A program made the position numbers and the translations under genes. From SYFY01 sp041752315 (lineage in GTDB: Bacteria; Pseudomonadota; Gammaproteobacteria; Pseudomonadales; Azotimanducaceae), in contig JBGSHJ010000060.1 of assembly GCA_041752315.1 (NCBI GenBank), positions 1 to 64,000 of the forward strand: a stretch of 64,000 nt of DNA, read 5' to 3'. A model generated the notes under the pieces. It did no database searches. It saw only the letters and a list, made by a program, of their open reading frames with translations, and was not told where the DNA came from. This document shows positions 34,094-43,465 of this stretch, piece by piece; positions within the stretch are counted from its first letter, which is position 1; each line of letters opens with the position of its first letter.

Positions 34094-34898
34094 GTTCGCA
34101 GGGTATCCGGAGCTCACCGCGGCCGCGTTGACCTGGCCCTGGCAACCCCCTGCTGATTGTCTGGCCGGCAGGAACATCCTGGTGACGGGCGCAGGCTCCG
34201 GTATCGGCAGCACACTGGCCAGAACCTGCGCGCTGCATGGCGCCAATGTGGTGCTGCTCGGCCGCTCCCGCGACCGGCTGGAAGCCGTGTTCGACTGGAT
34301 CACGGCCCACACATCGACCCACCCGGTCATCGTACCCTGTGATCTTGCAGGCATGCGGGACGACAACGTCGCCGCACTGCATGACGCCATCGCAGACAGC
34401 ATGGGGCATCTTGATGGCCTGGTTCACAACGCTTCGATGCTCGGCGCCATGACGCCGATTGCCCACTATCCGACAGCAACCTGGGAGTCGGTGCTGCGGG
34501 TCAACACAACGGCGCCGTTCATGCTCACCCGGGGGCTGCTGCCGCTGCTGGAATCAAGCGCGCGAGGCAGCATCGTCTTCACCTCATCCGGCGTTGGCCG
34601 CAAGGCACGTGCCTATTGGGGAGCTTATGCGGTTTCCAAGGTTGCCATCGAAGGTCTCGTGGACGTGCTGGTGGATGAACTGCATGGCACGAGTCGGATT
34701 CTTGTCACCAGCCTGAACCCGGGCGGAACACGTACCGCAATGCGCGCTGCGGCCTATCCGGCGGAACATCCGCAGACTCTGCCCACACCCGAGATGCACA
34801 TGGCGCTGTACCTCTACCTGCTTTCCGCTGCCGCTCCCACAGCCCTGCAAGGCGCACGTCTGAACGCCCGCGAATGGAGCGGGCCGGCACCTGGTTGA
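34077..34898 (+). CDS. SDR-family oxidoreductase (YciK-like)
   Basis: A 273-aa short-chain dehydrogenase. The cofactor loop is VTGAGSGIGSTLAR, followed by NAS and the catalytic set FTSSGVGRKAR…YAVSK (Ser, Tyr, Lys). It resembles YciK of E. coli, whose reaction is unsettled. The start ATG 34077 lies inside the end of ubiG; the open frame further upstream is a ubiG shadow. In Pseudomonas a phosphatase (mupP) separates ubiG from this gene; it is missing here. Confidence 0.88.
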   Translation: MQSSPEFAGYPELTAAALTWPWQPPADCLAGRNILVTGAGSGIGSTLARTCALHGANVVLLGRSRDRLEAVFDWITAHTSTHPVIVPCDLAGMRDDNVAALHDAIADSMGHLDGLVHNASMLGAMTPIAHYPTATWESVLRVNTTAPFMLTRGLLPLLESSARGSIVFTSSGVGRKARAYWGAYAVSKVAIEGLVDVLVDELHGTSRILVTSLNPGGTRTAMRAAAYPAEHPQTLPTPEMHMALYLYLLSAAAPTALQGARLNAREWSGPAPG

Positions 34899-34921
34899 CC
34901 ACACGTGGCAGGCCTTCATCC

Positions 34922-34949
34922 GGAAGTGCCGCTTCCATCTCACTTTTTT
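34922..34949 (+). terminator. Weak terminator candidate after the SDR gene
   Basis: A short hairpin GGAAG-TGCCG-CTTCC is followed, after 7 nt, by six T residues. The stem is only 5 bp and the T-run is displaced, so this is a weak candidate. The rest of 34899-35104 shows nothing else. Confidence 0.3.
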
Positions 34950-35104
34950 GGTGCGGCATCGCAGAAAATCCGGTGAGTTGATTCAGCACATCCGCATGCT
35001 GCACTTTTTACCCGGAAAACTTTTGGCCCGGATGACGATGCGCCCTGAAAGCTCCGAACCTCCAAAGTTCTCAATCTTGAATACAGGGAGAGGTCCACAA
35101 GGAC

Positions 35105-35899
35105 ATGAGCACACCTCGACATTTTGAACCCGATACCGCGCTGTCCATGGTGCAGTCATTCCATCGTGAACTGGAAATAGCCCCTCTGCTTGATCGCATG
35201 TTCGAACAGGCGATGGCCGTCTCGCCTGCCACGCATCTTGCCTATCAGAACACCGATCACAACGTCGACTTCACCACGGGTGAACCAGGCCAGCACAGCA
35301 TCAGCTACAACCTGCAACTGGGCACGACCGGCATCAGTGGTGGTGAGGTCCGGCTGACAGCGCCCCGCCGATTCAGTACAGGCGATCTGGAAACACTCGA
35401 GGAACTCCTGCGACTGGCAGCCCCGGCTCTGGCCAATGCGCTGGTGGTCCATGAACTGACGACCAAGGAACGCAACAAAAAAGCCAGGAAGACCAAGGCC
35501 AACCAGGAAGACGCCCTGATCCTCATTCGCCTGACCGGCATTGACACGATACGGGCCGCACATGGTTCGGCAACCTCACAGGCCATGACGGATCAGCTGC
35601 AAAAACATCTCGGCCAAAAACTCAGGGAAGCAGATGGAATCTTCCAGATTGATGATGACCACCTGGCTGTGCTTCTCCCGCGTACTACCAGGGAAGGCGC
35701 ACAACGGGTCGGCAGCAAGGTTGAAGTGCTGGTGAACGCCATGCAGTTCGACGACCCAGCCTTGCGCGAACACCTGTCGGCGACAATCGGCATCAGCACC
35801 ACCAATGGTGCAAGTTCGGCAGAGGCAGTCCTCAAGGAAGCTCGCAGCGCACTGTCGGAAGCTACCGAACACCAGTCACGCAATCTGATGATTCACTGA
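35105..35899 (+). CDS. GAF-like plus degenerate GGDEF protein (candidate c-di-GMP receptor)
   Basis: A 264-aa soluble protein. Residues about 12-118 look like a GAF-like sensor with ISGGEVRLTAPRRFSTGDLE and LEELLRLAAPALANAL. A lysine-rich linker (about 120-132) leads to a GGDEF-fold domain (about 135-260). The active motif that should read GG(D/E)EF is DDDHL (183-187), so cyclase activity is not expected. Exactly five residues upstream is RxxD (Arg174…Asp177), the inhibitory c-di-GMP site in the normal register. This combination, GAF plus catalytically dead GGDEF with intact I-site, is that of PelD, a c-di-GMP receptor. No pel genes are nearby. It lies between the SDR gene and rluB. Confidence 0.8.
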   Translation: MSTPRHFEPDTALSMVQSFHRELEIAPLLDRMFEQAMAVSPATHLAYQNTDHNVDFTTGEPGQHSISYNLQLGTTGISGGEVRLTAPRRFSTGDLETLEELLRLAAPALANALVVHELTTKERNKKARKTKANQEDALILIRLTGIDTIRAAHGSATSQAMTDQLQKHLGQKLREADGIFQIDDDHLAVLLPRTTREGAQRVGSKVEVLVNAMQFDDPALREHLSATIGISTTNGASSAEAVLKEARSALSEATEHQSRNLMIH

Positions 35900-35978
35900 A
35901 ACCGCCAACCGGTGCGGGATGCAAGGGTCTGCGCAATGAACGTCATGGGCTGATCAGCGGGTGTCGGATCGAGGAACC

Positions 35979-37064
35979 TCAGCTGCCTCTCTGGCGCTCT
36001 TCGAGATCAGGAAACGGCAGCAGAACCGATTTTTTCCGGTCTTCGCGCACGTTGGCAGTACTCGGCGGATTGGACAGGCCAAGCAGACGGCGAAGTTCCG
36101 CAACGTCGCGCTCGGGCAACTCTTCGTAATGTCCGGCCAGCAGTCGCGACGGCAGCGCCACCGGACCAAAACGAACCCGTTTGAGACGGGAGACCGTGCG
36201 GCCCACCGATGCAAACAACAATCGGACTTCGTGCTGCTTGCCTTCCATCAATACGGCGTGATACCAGTGATTTCGACTGCGTCCGTCGAAATAACGAAGG
36301 TCGGTGAATCGCATGGCTTCGCCTTCAATCGTCACGCCTTCGCATAACTGCGCCATCTCGGCGTCGGTCAAGGTACCGTCGACACGCACAGCGTACTCGC
36401 GGTCGAGCACCGAGGACGGGTGCATCAGCTTGTTGGCCAGTTCACCGTCATCCGTGAACAACAGCAATCCGGAGGTCATGGTGTCGAGCCGTCCGACCAT
36501 CACCCATCGCCCGCGCCGGATATCCGGCAGGTCCTCAAAGACGGTAGGCCGACCCTCAGGGTCATTGCGGGTGCTGATTGTACCTGCCGACTTGTTGAGC
36601 AGAAGGACTCTCGATCGGGTGAGCCTGGGCACCGCAGCCACCGGCTTGCCGTCGATGAAGATCCGGTCAGTTGGCAACACCTTCAGGCCCAGTTTGGCTA
36701 CTTCACCGTCAACCGCTACCCGACCCTGCTCAATCCACCGTTCAATCTCGCGTCGACTGCCAAACCCCGCGTCAGCAAGAACTTTCTGCAAACGTTCCGG
36801 CTGAGCTGCGACTGCCGGCACGGGTGAGGGACGTCTCGCGCTCGGTTCGGCACGGCCGGCTGGTGGCGCAGATTCCCGGCTCCCGGTGTCGACGGCACCA
36901 CGCCGTCTGCGTGGGGAAACCGGGTTTTCCGTCGTTCGCTGACCGCCTCTGGTCTTTGGATCTGTGGTTTGTGGACCTGTGGTTCTTGCACCGGTGGTTC
37001 GCTGACCGGGAGTACGCTGACCTGTTGACCTTTGACTGCCCGTTCGCTTGATGGGTCCTCGCAT
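35979..37064 (-). CDS. rluB: 23S rRNA pseudouridine synthase B
   Basis: A 361-aa RsuA/RluB-family enzyme. An S4 RNA-binding domain (about 90-150, ERLQKVLADAGFGSRREIERWI) precedes the catalytic domain with the nucleophile Asp in GRLDTMTSGLLLFT. The first 85 residues are low-complexity and basic (Arg, Thr, Gly, Gln repeats). The start ATG 37064 shares one base with the scpB TGA; an adjacent TTG would add one residue. The scpA-scpB-rluB order is conserved in gammaproteobacteria. Confidence 0.93.
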   Translation of the reverse strand: MRGPIKRTGSQRSTGQRTPGQRTTGARTTGPQTTDPKTRGGQRTTENPVSPRRRRGAVDTGSRESAPPAGRAEPSARRPSPVPAVAAQPERLQKVLADAGFGSRREIERWIEQGRVAVDGEVAKLGLKVLPTDRIFIDGKPVAAVPRLTRSRVLLLNKSAGTISTRNDPEGRPTVFEDLPDIRRGRWVMVGRLDTMTSGLLLFTDDGELANKLMHPSSVLDREYAVRVDGTLTDAEMAQLCEGVTIEGEAMRFTDLRYFDGRSRNHWYHAVLMEGKQHEVRLLFASVGRTVSRLKRVRFGPVALPSRLLAGHYEELPERDVAELRRLLGLSNPPSTANVREDRKKSVLLPFPDLEERQRGS

Positions 37065-37828
37065 CAACCATGCCCGGTGGGCATTCGCACCACGTTGTTT
37101 CGGACCATCATCGCGGACTCCATCGGTTCATCATCATGGAGCTGTTCTGCCGGTCTGTCCTGATCATCGGACACATCGTCTCCTGACTCGCCGTCAGCCG
37201 GCCGTTCACCTGTTGCCTCCTCGCCAACCATCAGTTCAACGCTGACGCCGGCCTCGAGCACGGCCTCATCGGCATCCGGTGCATCGTGTTCGAGGAGGCT
37301 GCGAATCTGTGCCAGCGGTGGCAGATCAGCCAGCGAGGCAACGTTGAAATAGTCCAGGAATTCCTTCGTGGTGCCATACAGTGATGGTTTGCCGGGGGTG
37401 TCACGGGTGCCCACGATGCGAATCCAGCCGCGCTCCATCAACGTGCGGATGATGTTCGGGCTCACGGCGACACCCCGCACCACTTCGATGTCGGCGCGGG
37501 TAACCGGCTGTTTGTAGGCGATGAGGGCCAGGGTCTCGAGGAATGCGCGGGAGTACTTGCCGGGTTTTTCTTCCCACAATCGACTCACCCATTCAGACAG
37601 CTCCTGGCGCACCTGAAAGCGGTAACCGGAAGCCACCTTTTTCAGTTCGAATCCCCGGCCTTCACAATCTGCAGCCAACGCATCCAGACTTTCGTTCACC
37701 GCCAGTCGCAGATCTTCAATCGGTATCTCACCACGCTTGAAGAGCCTGACAAGGCGCTCCACGTTGAGTGGTTCATCGGCGGCCATGAGCGCCGCTTCGA
37801 TGATCTGCCTGATGCGATTGCCTTCCAT
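37064..37828 (-). CDS. scpB: Segregation and condensation protein B
   Basis: A 254-aa winged-helix kleisin partner for SMC. Motifs include IIEAALMAADEPLNVERL, ETLALIAYKQPVTRADIE and the TRDTPGKPSLYGTT loop. The last 70 residues are acidic and Gly/Asp-rich. The start ATG 37828 follows the scpA stop by 7 nt; the ORF extends to 37897 only as a shadow. Confidence 0.95.
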   Translation of the reverse strand: MEGNRIRQIIEAALMAADEPLNVERLVRLFKRGEIPIEDLRLAVNESLDALAADCEGRGFELKKVASGYRFQVRQELSEWVSRLWEEKPGKYSRAFLETLALIAYKQPVTRADIEVVRGVAVSPNIIRTLMERGWIRIVGTRDTPGKPSLYGTTKEFLDYFNVASLADLPPLAQIRSLLEHDAPDADEAVLEAGVSVELMVGEEATGERPADGESGDDVSDDQDRPAEQLHDDEPMESAMMVRNNVVRMPTGHG

Positions 37829-37835
37829 TCTGCGG

Positions 37836-38717
37836 TCATTCCTCCAGTTGGGATGCGTGTTGTTCGTCGGATCTGGCACGCAGATAGATGGGCGCAAAAG
37901 GTTGGTCCTGCACCAGGTTGATAAGTCCTGCGCGAACGAGTTCCATCAGTGCAAGGAAGGTCACGATCACCCCCCTGCGTCCTTCAGCGCGGGTAAACAG
38001 CTGCTGGAACGAAACAAAATCACCTGCCGAGGAAACAAACGCCAGAACGTTGGACATTCGTTCCCGAACCGACAGCGGTTCCAGCGTCACACTATGGCTG
38101 GTATAGAGTTCGGCGCGGCCCAGCACCTCGGCCAGTGCCACCAGAAGCTCCCGCAAATCGACCGGTGGATCCACGCGCTCGCGCACCAGTTCCGGTCGCT
38201 CGGGATGGACCAGGAAGACGTCCCGATCCACTCTTGGCATCTTCTCCACATCCTCTGCCGCCGTCTTGATCTGCTCGTATTCCTGCAGACGCCGGATGAG
38301 TTCGGCACGCGGATCATCCTCGTCATCGATTGCATCCCCCGGTCTTGGCAGCAGCATTCGCGACTTGATCTCGGCGAGCAGCGCCGCCATCACCAGATAC
38401 TCACCCACCAGCTCAAGCTGCAGCATGCTCATCAGTTCGATGTACCTGATGTACTGCGTGGTGATCTCGGCGACGTGGATTTCCAGGATGTCGAGGTTCT
38501 GCTTGCGGATAAGGTACAGCAGCAGATCCAGCGGTCCTTCAAACGTCTCGAGGAATACTTCAAGAGCTTCAGGTGGAATGTACAGATCGGTGGGTACCTG
38601 CGTGACCGGCTTGCCCTGGACGACGGCGATGGTGTCTGCGTCATCGATCCTGGCCTGATCCAGCTTGTGTGGCAGGCTGTCCACGCTCTCGGTCACATCG
38701 ATCAGTTCTTCACTCAT
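37836..38717 (-). CDS. scpA: Segregation and condensation protein A
   Basis: A 293-aa kleisin that binds SMC heads. The conserved core is FEGPLDLLLYLIRKQNLDILEI and EYLVMAALLAEIKSRMLLP. ATG overlaps the trpS stop (ATGA). Confidence 0.95.
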   Translation of the reverse strand: MSEELIDVTESVDSLPHKLDQARIDDADTIAVVQGKPVTQVPTDLYIPPEALEVFLETFEGPLDLLLYLIRKQNLDILEIHVAEITTQYIRYIELMSMLQLELVGEYLVMAALLAEIKSRMLLPRPGDAIDDEDDPRAELIRRLQEYEQIKTAAEDVEKMPRVDRDVFLVHPERPELVRERVDPPVDLRELLVALAEVLGRAELYTSHSVTLEPLSVRERMSNVLAFVSSAGDFVSFQQLFTRAEGRRGVIVTFLALMELVRAGLINLVQDQPFAPIYLRARSDEQHASQLEE

Positions 38718-39922
38718 GCAATCCCGATGGCTTCACGCACATCCTCCAGCGTTTCCCTGGCGACTGAACGGGCCGTTTCCGAGCCCTCCTGGAGGATGGA
38801 ATTGACGAGATCCGGGTCGCTTTCGAACTGTTCGGCACGCTCACGCATTTCACCGAGTTCCGCATTGATCGACTCGATCAGCGGTTTTTTGCAATCGACG
38901 CAGCCAATGCCGGCGGAGCGGCAGCCCTCATTGACCCAGTCCAGCAGGTCGGGTGGCGAATAGAGGTTATGCAGTGAAAAAACGGGACAGTTGTCCGGGT
39001 TGCCGGGATCAGTCCGGCGCGCGCGCGCCGGATCGGTTTTCATCGTCCGGATTTTCTCTTCGACCTGCTTCGGTGTTTCTCGGAGCGTGATGGTGTTGTT
39101 GTACGACTTCGACATTTTTTCGCCATCCAGCCCGGGCACGCGCGCGGCCGCATTCACCAGTGCCTGTGGCTCCGGGAGAATGATGCGTCCGCCGCCTTCG
39201 AGATACCCAAACAGTCGCTCGGAGTCGCTGATGGAAAGATTCTGGTGCCCGGCAAGCAGCGCGCGCGCTCTTTCCAGCGCTTCGCCATCTCCCTGCTCAA
39301 GGTAGGCTCGACGGCTTTCGGTGTAGAGGCGAGCCGCTTTTTTACCCAGTTTCGCCACCGCAGCTTCGGCCATCGCCTCGAACCCTGTTTCCCGGCCGTA
39401 AAGATGGTTGAACCGACGCGCAACTTCCCGCGTCAGTTCGACGTGGGCAACCTGGTCCGCTCCCACGGGCACATGACCAGCGCGGTAGATGAGGATGTCG
39501 GCCGCCTGCAGCAGCGGATAGCCGAGGAAACCATAGGTCGCCAGGTCTTTTTCGTTCAGCCTCAGGATCTGGTCTTTGTAGGTCGGCACCCGCTCAAGCC
39601 AGGCCAGCGGTGTAATCATGGACAGCAGCAGGTGCAGTTCGGCGTGCTCCGGGACCCTGGACTGGACAAACAGCGTCGTCGAACCGGGGTTGAGTCCGGC
39701 CGCCAGCCAGTCCACCGCCAGATCGAAGGTATGCTGCGTGATGTCGGCCGTGTCGTCGTACGCGGTGGTCAGCGCATGCCAGTCGGCCACAAAAAAGTAG
39801 CACTCATACTCATACTGCAACCTGACCCAGTTTTTCAGAACACCGTGGTAATGGCCAAGGTGCAACCGCCCTGTCGGACGCATGCCGGAAACGACACGTG
39901 TCGCCGAATCGCTGCTACTCAA
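38714..39922 (-). CDS. trpS: Tryptophanyl-tRNA synthetase
   Basis: A 402-aa class Ic synthetase. The HIGH-like motif is GRLHLGHY and the KMSKS loop is GEKMSKSYNN. The start is most likely TTG 39922, 9 nt after GGGGAGG, giving LSSSDSATRVVSGMRPTG; the ORF continues upstream to 40069 without family similarity. An insertion containing the CVDCKK region near the C-terminus is common in this subgroup. It lies 124 nt downstream of yciO. Confidence 0.93.
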   Translation of the reverse strand: MSSSDSATRVVSGMRPTGRLHLGHYHGVLKNWVRLQYEYECYFFVADWHALTTAYDDTADITQHTFDLAVDWLAAGLNPGSTTLFVQSRVPEHAELHLLLSMITPLAWLERVPTYKDQILRLNEKDLATYGFLGYPLLQAADILIYRAGHVPVGADQVAHVELTREVARRFNHLYGRETGFEAMAEAAVAKLGKKAARLYTESRRAYLEQGDGEALERARALLAGHQNLSISDSERLFGYLEGGGRIILPEPQALVNAAARVPGLDGEKMSKSYNNTITLRETPKQVEEKIRTMKTDPARARRTDPGNPDNCPVFSLHNLYSPPDLLDWVNEGCRSAGIGCVDCKKPLIESINAELGEMRERAEQFESDPDLVNSILQEGSETARSVARETLEDVREAIGIA

Positions 39923-40046
39923 GCGAAACACCCTCCCCGATGAGGTCTTGTTGTTATGGGCGGCAGTATACCGGCACGGGTGCGGCGAGAACGAGGGGCA
40001 ATCTGCCTGCGAGCTGAACCCCGGTGGATCGGACCGACAGCACGCC

Positions 40047-40661
40047 TCAGATCGTGAATATGCCAGCACCTTGACGAAGAATGACCGGAATATCGGTGGT
40101 CAGGTCGACCAGCGTTGTCGATTCGGTACCCGAGTGGCCACCATCGATGATGAGTTCCACCCGATGTTCAAGCAGATCCCGCAGCTCCAGCGGGTCGGTG
40201 GCCGGACTTTCCTGGTCCGGCAGCCGCATGGTGGTCGTCATGATCGGTTCGCCGAGTTCTTCCAGGAGGCCACGCACGATCGCATGGTCGGGCACCCGGA
40301 TCCCGATGGTCTTGCGCTTGTCGTGGACCAGCCTGCGCGGGGTTTCCCGACTGGCCGTCAACACGAAGGTGAAAGGGCCGGGGGTATAGTGCTTGAGGAT
40401 TCGATACTGGGTGTTGTCGACACGGGCATAGGTCGACAGCTCCGAAAGATCACGGCAGGCCAGGGTCAGCATGTGGTTCTTGTCCAGCCGGCGCAGGTTT
40501 TCGACCCGGTCGATCGCCTTCTTGTCGCCGATATGGCAACCCAGGGCATACGCGGTATCCGTCGGATAAACCACCAGCCCTCCCTCACGGAGGATCTGCG
40601 CCGCACGGGCGAGCAGCCGCTTCTGCGGGTGGGTGGGGTGGACCTCGAAATACTGACTCAT
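40047..40661 (-). CDS. yciO: YciO/Sua5/YrdC-family protein
   Basis: A 204-aa protein of the YrdC fold. Conserved elements include GGLVVYPTDTAYALGC, LRRLDKNHMLTLACRDLS, YARVDNTQYRIL and KRKTIGIRVPDHAIV. Sua5/YrdC make threonylcarbamoyl-AMP for tRNA t6A; the YciO subgroup is a paralogue whose role is less certain. The start ATG 40661 gives MSQYFEVHP, the standard YciO N-terminus. It is divergent from yciB. Confidence 0.9.
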   Translation of the reverse strand: MSQYFEVHPTHPQKRLLARAAQILREGGLVVYPTDTAYALGCHIGDKKAIDRVENLRRLDKNHMLTLACRDLSELSTYARVDNTQYRILKHYTPGPFTFVLTASRETPRRLVHDKRKTIGIRVPDHAIVRGLLEELGEPIMTTTMRLPDQESPATDPLELRDLLEHRVELIIDGGHSGTESTTLVDLTTDIPVILRQGAGIFTI

Positions 40662-40861
40662 GGCAAAACCGATGGCTCGGCCGGCGAGTGTGTTCAGGAA
40701 TCGGCAAAAAAGCCAGATCGGCAGGGTGACTCCTCGACCAGATACCTGTTCCCCGGTCGGGATGGCCCCCGAAGGTTGGAAGAGCGGCCCAAGATTCCAG
40801 TTTGCGCCGTACCGCCACACCTCTATCATCCGTCGCCCCAACTCGTCCCGGACCCTCTGGT

Positions 40862-41449
40862 TTGAACCAGCTCTTCGACTTTCTGCCGATCGCCGTTTTT
40901 GCAGCCGTTTTTTTTGGCACCGACGCGCCGGACAACATCTTCTACGCAACCGCCGCATTGATGGCCGGGGTGACGCTGCAGATGGCGGCCTACTGGTTGC
41001 TGCGCAAGCCAATCGGCGGGCAACTCAAGTTCACGTTCTGGGCCAGCATCATTCTTGGTGGAATGACACTGTTCCTGCGCGACGCCGCTTTCATCCAGTG
41101 GAAACCCACCATCGTCAACTGGGCACTGGCGATCGTCCTGCTGGTCTCGGAACGCCTGACCGGACGCAACATGCTCAAGCTGCTGCTCGGTCCGCAACTC
41201 ACGCTGCCGGACCCGGTGTGGCGAACCCTCGGGCGGGGCTGGGCTGCCGGATTCACGCTGGCCGGGATTCTGAACCTGGTGGTTGCGTGGAACTTTTCCA
41301 TGGAATTCTGGGTGACCTACAAACTGGTCGGCGGCTTTGCCCTGACCTTGCTCTACATCATCCTGACCATCGTGTATCTTGCGCGCCTCGGTCACCTCAA
41401 GGACCCCAATGCAGAACCGCAGCCGCCTTCAAACCATGACCACCCGTAG
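40862..41449 (+). CDS. yciB: Inner membrane-spanning septation protein YciB
   Basis: A 195-aa membrane protein with five to six helices. The N-terminus LNQLFDFLPIAVFAAVFF and the later GGMTLFLRDAAFIQWKPTI are diagnostic. YciB (IspZ) helps cell division and envelope integrity. The start is TTG 40862; no better ATG is present in register. It overlaps the SH3-like gene by 14 nt at the stop. Confidence 0.92.
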   Translation: MNQLFDFLPIAVFAAVFFGTDAPDNIFYATAALMAGVTLQMAAYWLLRKPIGGQLKFTFWASIILGGMTLFLRDAAFIQWKPTIVNWALAIVLLVSERLTGRNMLKLLLGPQLTLPDPVWRTLGRGWAAGFTLAGILNLVVAWNFSMEFWVTYKLVGGFALTLLYIILTIVYLARLGHLKDPNAEPQPPSNHDHP

Positions 41450-42086
41450 TGCCTTGCTGTGGCTGGTCGCGTTTGGTTGTCTCACGTCGCCCGCACACGC
41501 CGAGTACGTCAGTGACGACCTGAGCGTGGAACTGCGCAGCGGACCATCCACCGAATATCGCATCATCAACTTTCTCAAGGGCGGCAGTTCCTTCGAGGTG
41601 GTTGAAACCAGTGACAAGTTCACGAAAGTCCGTACCGCCAACGGCACCGAAGGCTGGATTTCGAATCAGTACGTGGTCAGCGAGCCGGGTGCACGATCGC
41701 GGCTGAAAGACGCGCAGGCTCGCCTGGAAAAACTGCAGGCGAACCTTGATGAGGCGACCGCCGGCAGCGGCAACGTCTTCAAGAAACTGGAAACCGCCGA
41801 GACTCAGATCATCTCCCTCACCGCCGAGCTGGAAGAGGTGCGGGCAGATCTGGCCCGCGTACGGGCGGCGTCTGCCGGCGCCGTGGACGCCGCTGACAAG
41901 CTCAAGAGCCTGGAAGAGCTGAATGCTCGCCTTCGCAATGAGCTGCGCGACCTGGCTGCTGATCGGGAGCGGGTGGCTGCGAACGTCGAGGAGCGTTGGC
42001 TGCTCATTGGCGCCGGCCTGTTGTTCGGCGGCCTGCTGCTCGGTGTCATCATCAAGTCGAGACCTCGTCGCAGCGCCTGGTCGTGA
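41436..42086 (+). CDS. SH3-domain protein with C-terminal membrane anchor (YgiM-like)
   Basis: A 216-aa envelope protein. A signal peptide (cut after AHA) is followed by a bacterial SH3 domain (about 25-85, VELRSGPSTEYRIINFLKGG, GWISNQYV), a coiled coil (about 90-185) and a C-terminal membrane helix (about 187-207). This is the TIGR04211/YgiM arrangement; the function is unclear but probably lies at the cell wall. The start ATG 41436 (MTTRSALLW) gives a cleaner signal than ATG 41409. Confidence 0.88.
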   Translation: MTTRSALLWLVAFGCLTSPAHAEYVSDDLSVELRSGPSTEYRIINFLKGGSSFEVVETSDKFTKVRTANGTEGWISNQYVVSEPGARSRLKDAQARLEKLQANLDEATAGSGNVFKKLETAETQIISLTAELEEVRADLARVRAASAGAVDAADKLKSLEELNARLRNELRDLAADRERVAANVEERWLLIGAGLLFGGLLLGVIIKSRPRRSAWS

Positions 42087-42859
42087 TTGCCCTCAGCGTC
42101 AACCTCAACAAGATCGCCACCTTGCGCAATGCGCGGGGCGGCACGATCCCTGACGTGGTCCTGGCGGCAAGAACCGTCCTCGACGCAGGTGCCGATGGCA
42201 TCACCGTACACCCGCGACCGGACCTGAGGCACATCACGCCAGCAGATGTTCATGCTCTGGCATCCTTGTTGCGCGAGGACAACTACGCCGGTATCGAATT
42301 CAATATCGAAGGCAACCCCGTACCCGGCCCACGCAGCAATGGTTATCCAGGCCTCGACACGCTGATCGAAACGATGCGTCCAGCCCAGGCAACCCTGGTG
42401 CCTGACTCCGATAACCAGTTGACCAGTGATCATGGCTGGGATCTGCGGGGCGACAACGGGCCGCTGGCTGCGCGGATCACCCGCTATCACGAGTGGGGCG
42501 CACGGGTCTCGCTGTTCATGGATACCGACCTGCACGCAATCGACCGGGCAAGAACAATCGGCGCGGACCGTATCGAACTGTATACCGGTCCCTTTGCCGA
42601 CGCGGTTGCGTTGTACGGCCCTTTGTCCAACGAAGCCAGGTCGAGCCTCGAGGACTATCGCGCAGCGGCGACGCACGCCCGGGAAATCGGACTCGGGGTG
42701 AACGCCGGGCACGATCTCAATCTGATCAATCTGCCCCTGCTGGCCACGATCGACGCCGTGGTCGAGGTGTCCATAGGCCATGCGCTGATCGCCGATGCAC
42801 TGTATGCAGGGCTTGAATCCACTATCCCGGCGTATCTGCGCGCGCTTGGTCGAGTCTGA
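42083..42859 (+). CDS. pdxJ: Pyridoxine 5'-phosphate synthase
   Basis: A 258-aa TIM-barrel enzyme condensing 1-deoxyxylulose-5-phosphate with aminoacetone phosphate. Motifs SVNLNKIATLRNARGG, DGITVHPRPDLRHI, EFNIEGNP and LGVNAGHDLN are the family set. GTG 42083 overlaps the upstream TGA (GTGA). serC, the other pyridoxine-pathway gene, is also in the window but not adjacent. Confidence 0.96.
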   Translation: MIALSVNLNKIATLRNARGGTIPDVVLAARTVLDAGADGITVHPRPDLRHITPADVHALASLLREDNYAGIEFNIEGNPVPGPRSNGYPGLDTLIETMRPAQATLVPDSDNQLTSDHGWDLRGDNGPLAARITRYHEWGARVSLFMDTDLHAIDRARTIGADRIELYTGPFADAVALYGPLSNEARSSLEDYRAAATHAREIGLGVNAGHDLNLINLPLLATIDAVVEVSIGHALIADALYAGLESTIPAYLRALGRV

Positions 42860-42880
42860 GTTCCATAACCGGAGTCCAAC

Positions 42881-43465
42881 ATGTCATCCTTATGCACGTT
42901 CTTTCGTCCGAGTTTCCGTTCAATTCTGACCGCAGCGGCGCTCCTGCTGCTGCTGACCGGTCACGCCGCTGCCGACAACGCCACGGTGCGCTTCTCGACC
43001 ACGGCCGGACCGATCGACGTGGTGCTCTATGCCGACCAGGCGCCAAAGACGGTGGCCAACTTCCTGCAACTCGTCGACGACGGCTTTTACAACGGATTGA
43101 TCTTCCATCGTGTCGTGGCAGGCTTCGTTATCCAGACCGGTGGTTACGATGCCAGCATGGTCTATCGGGAATCTCCCCGAACGGTTGTCAACGAGTCCAG
43201 GGTCGGCCTTGCGAACCGCAAGGGAACACTGGCCATGGCGCGACTGGAAGACCCGGATTCGGCAGACACGCAGTTTTTCATCAACGTCCAGGACAATCCC
43301 AATCTCAACGCAAAACCTGGAATTCCCGGTTACACCGTGTTTGGCGAGGTGTTGTCTGGCATGGAAGTCGTCGAGCAGATCGAACTCACGCCGGTTGCCA
43401 CGCGTGACGGGATGCAGGGTGTGCCAACAACACCCATCGTCATTGAAAAGGCCGAACGCATCTGA
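42881..43465 (+). CDS. Cyclophilin-type peptidylprolyl isomerase, exported
   Basis: A 194-aa cyclophilin with a signal peptide (cleaved near HAAA-DN), so it acts in the periplasm like PpiA. The core has YADQAPKTVANFLQLV, GLIFHRVVAGFVIQTG and ADTQFFINV, including the catalytic Arg in FHRV. Confidence 0.92.
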   Translation: MSSLCTFFRPSFRSILTAAALLLLLTGHAAADNATVRFSTTAGPIDVVLYADQAPKTVANFLQLVDDGFYNGLIFHRVVAGFVIQTGGYDASMVYRESPRTVVNESRVGLANRKGTLAMARLEDPDSADTQFFINVQDNPNLNAKPGIPGYTVFGEVLSGMEVVEQIELTPVATRDGMQGVPTTPIVIEKAERI

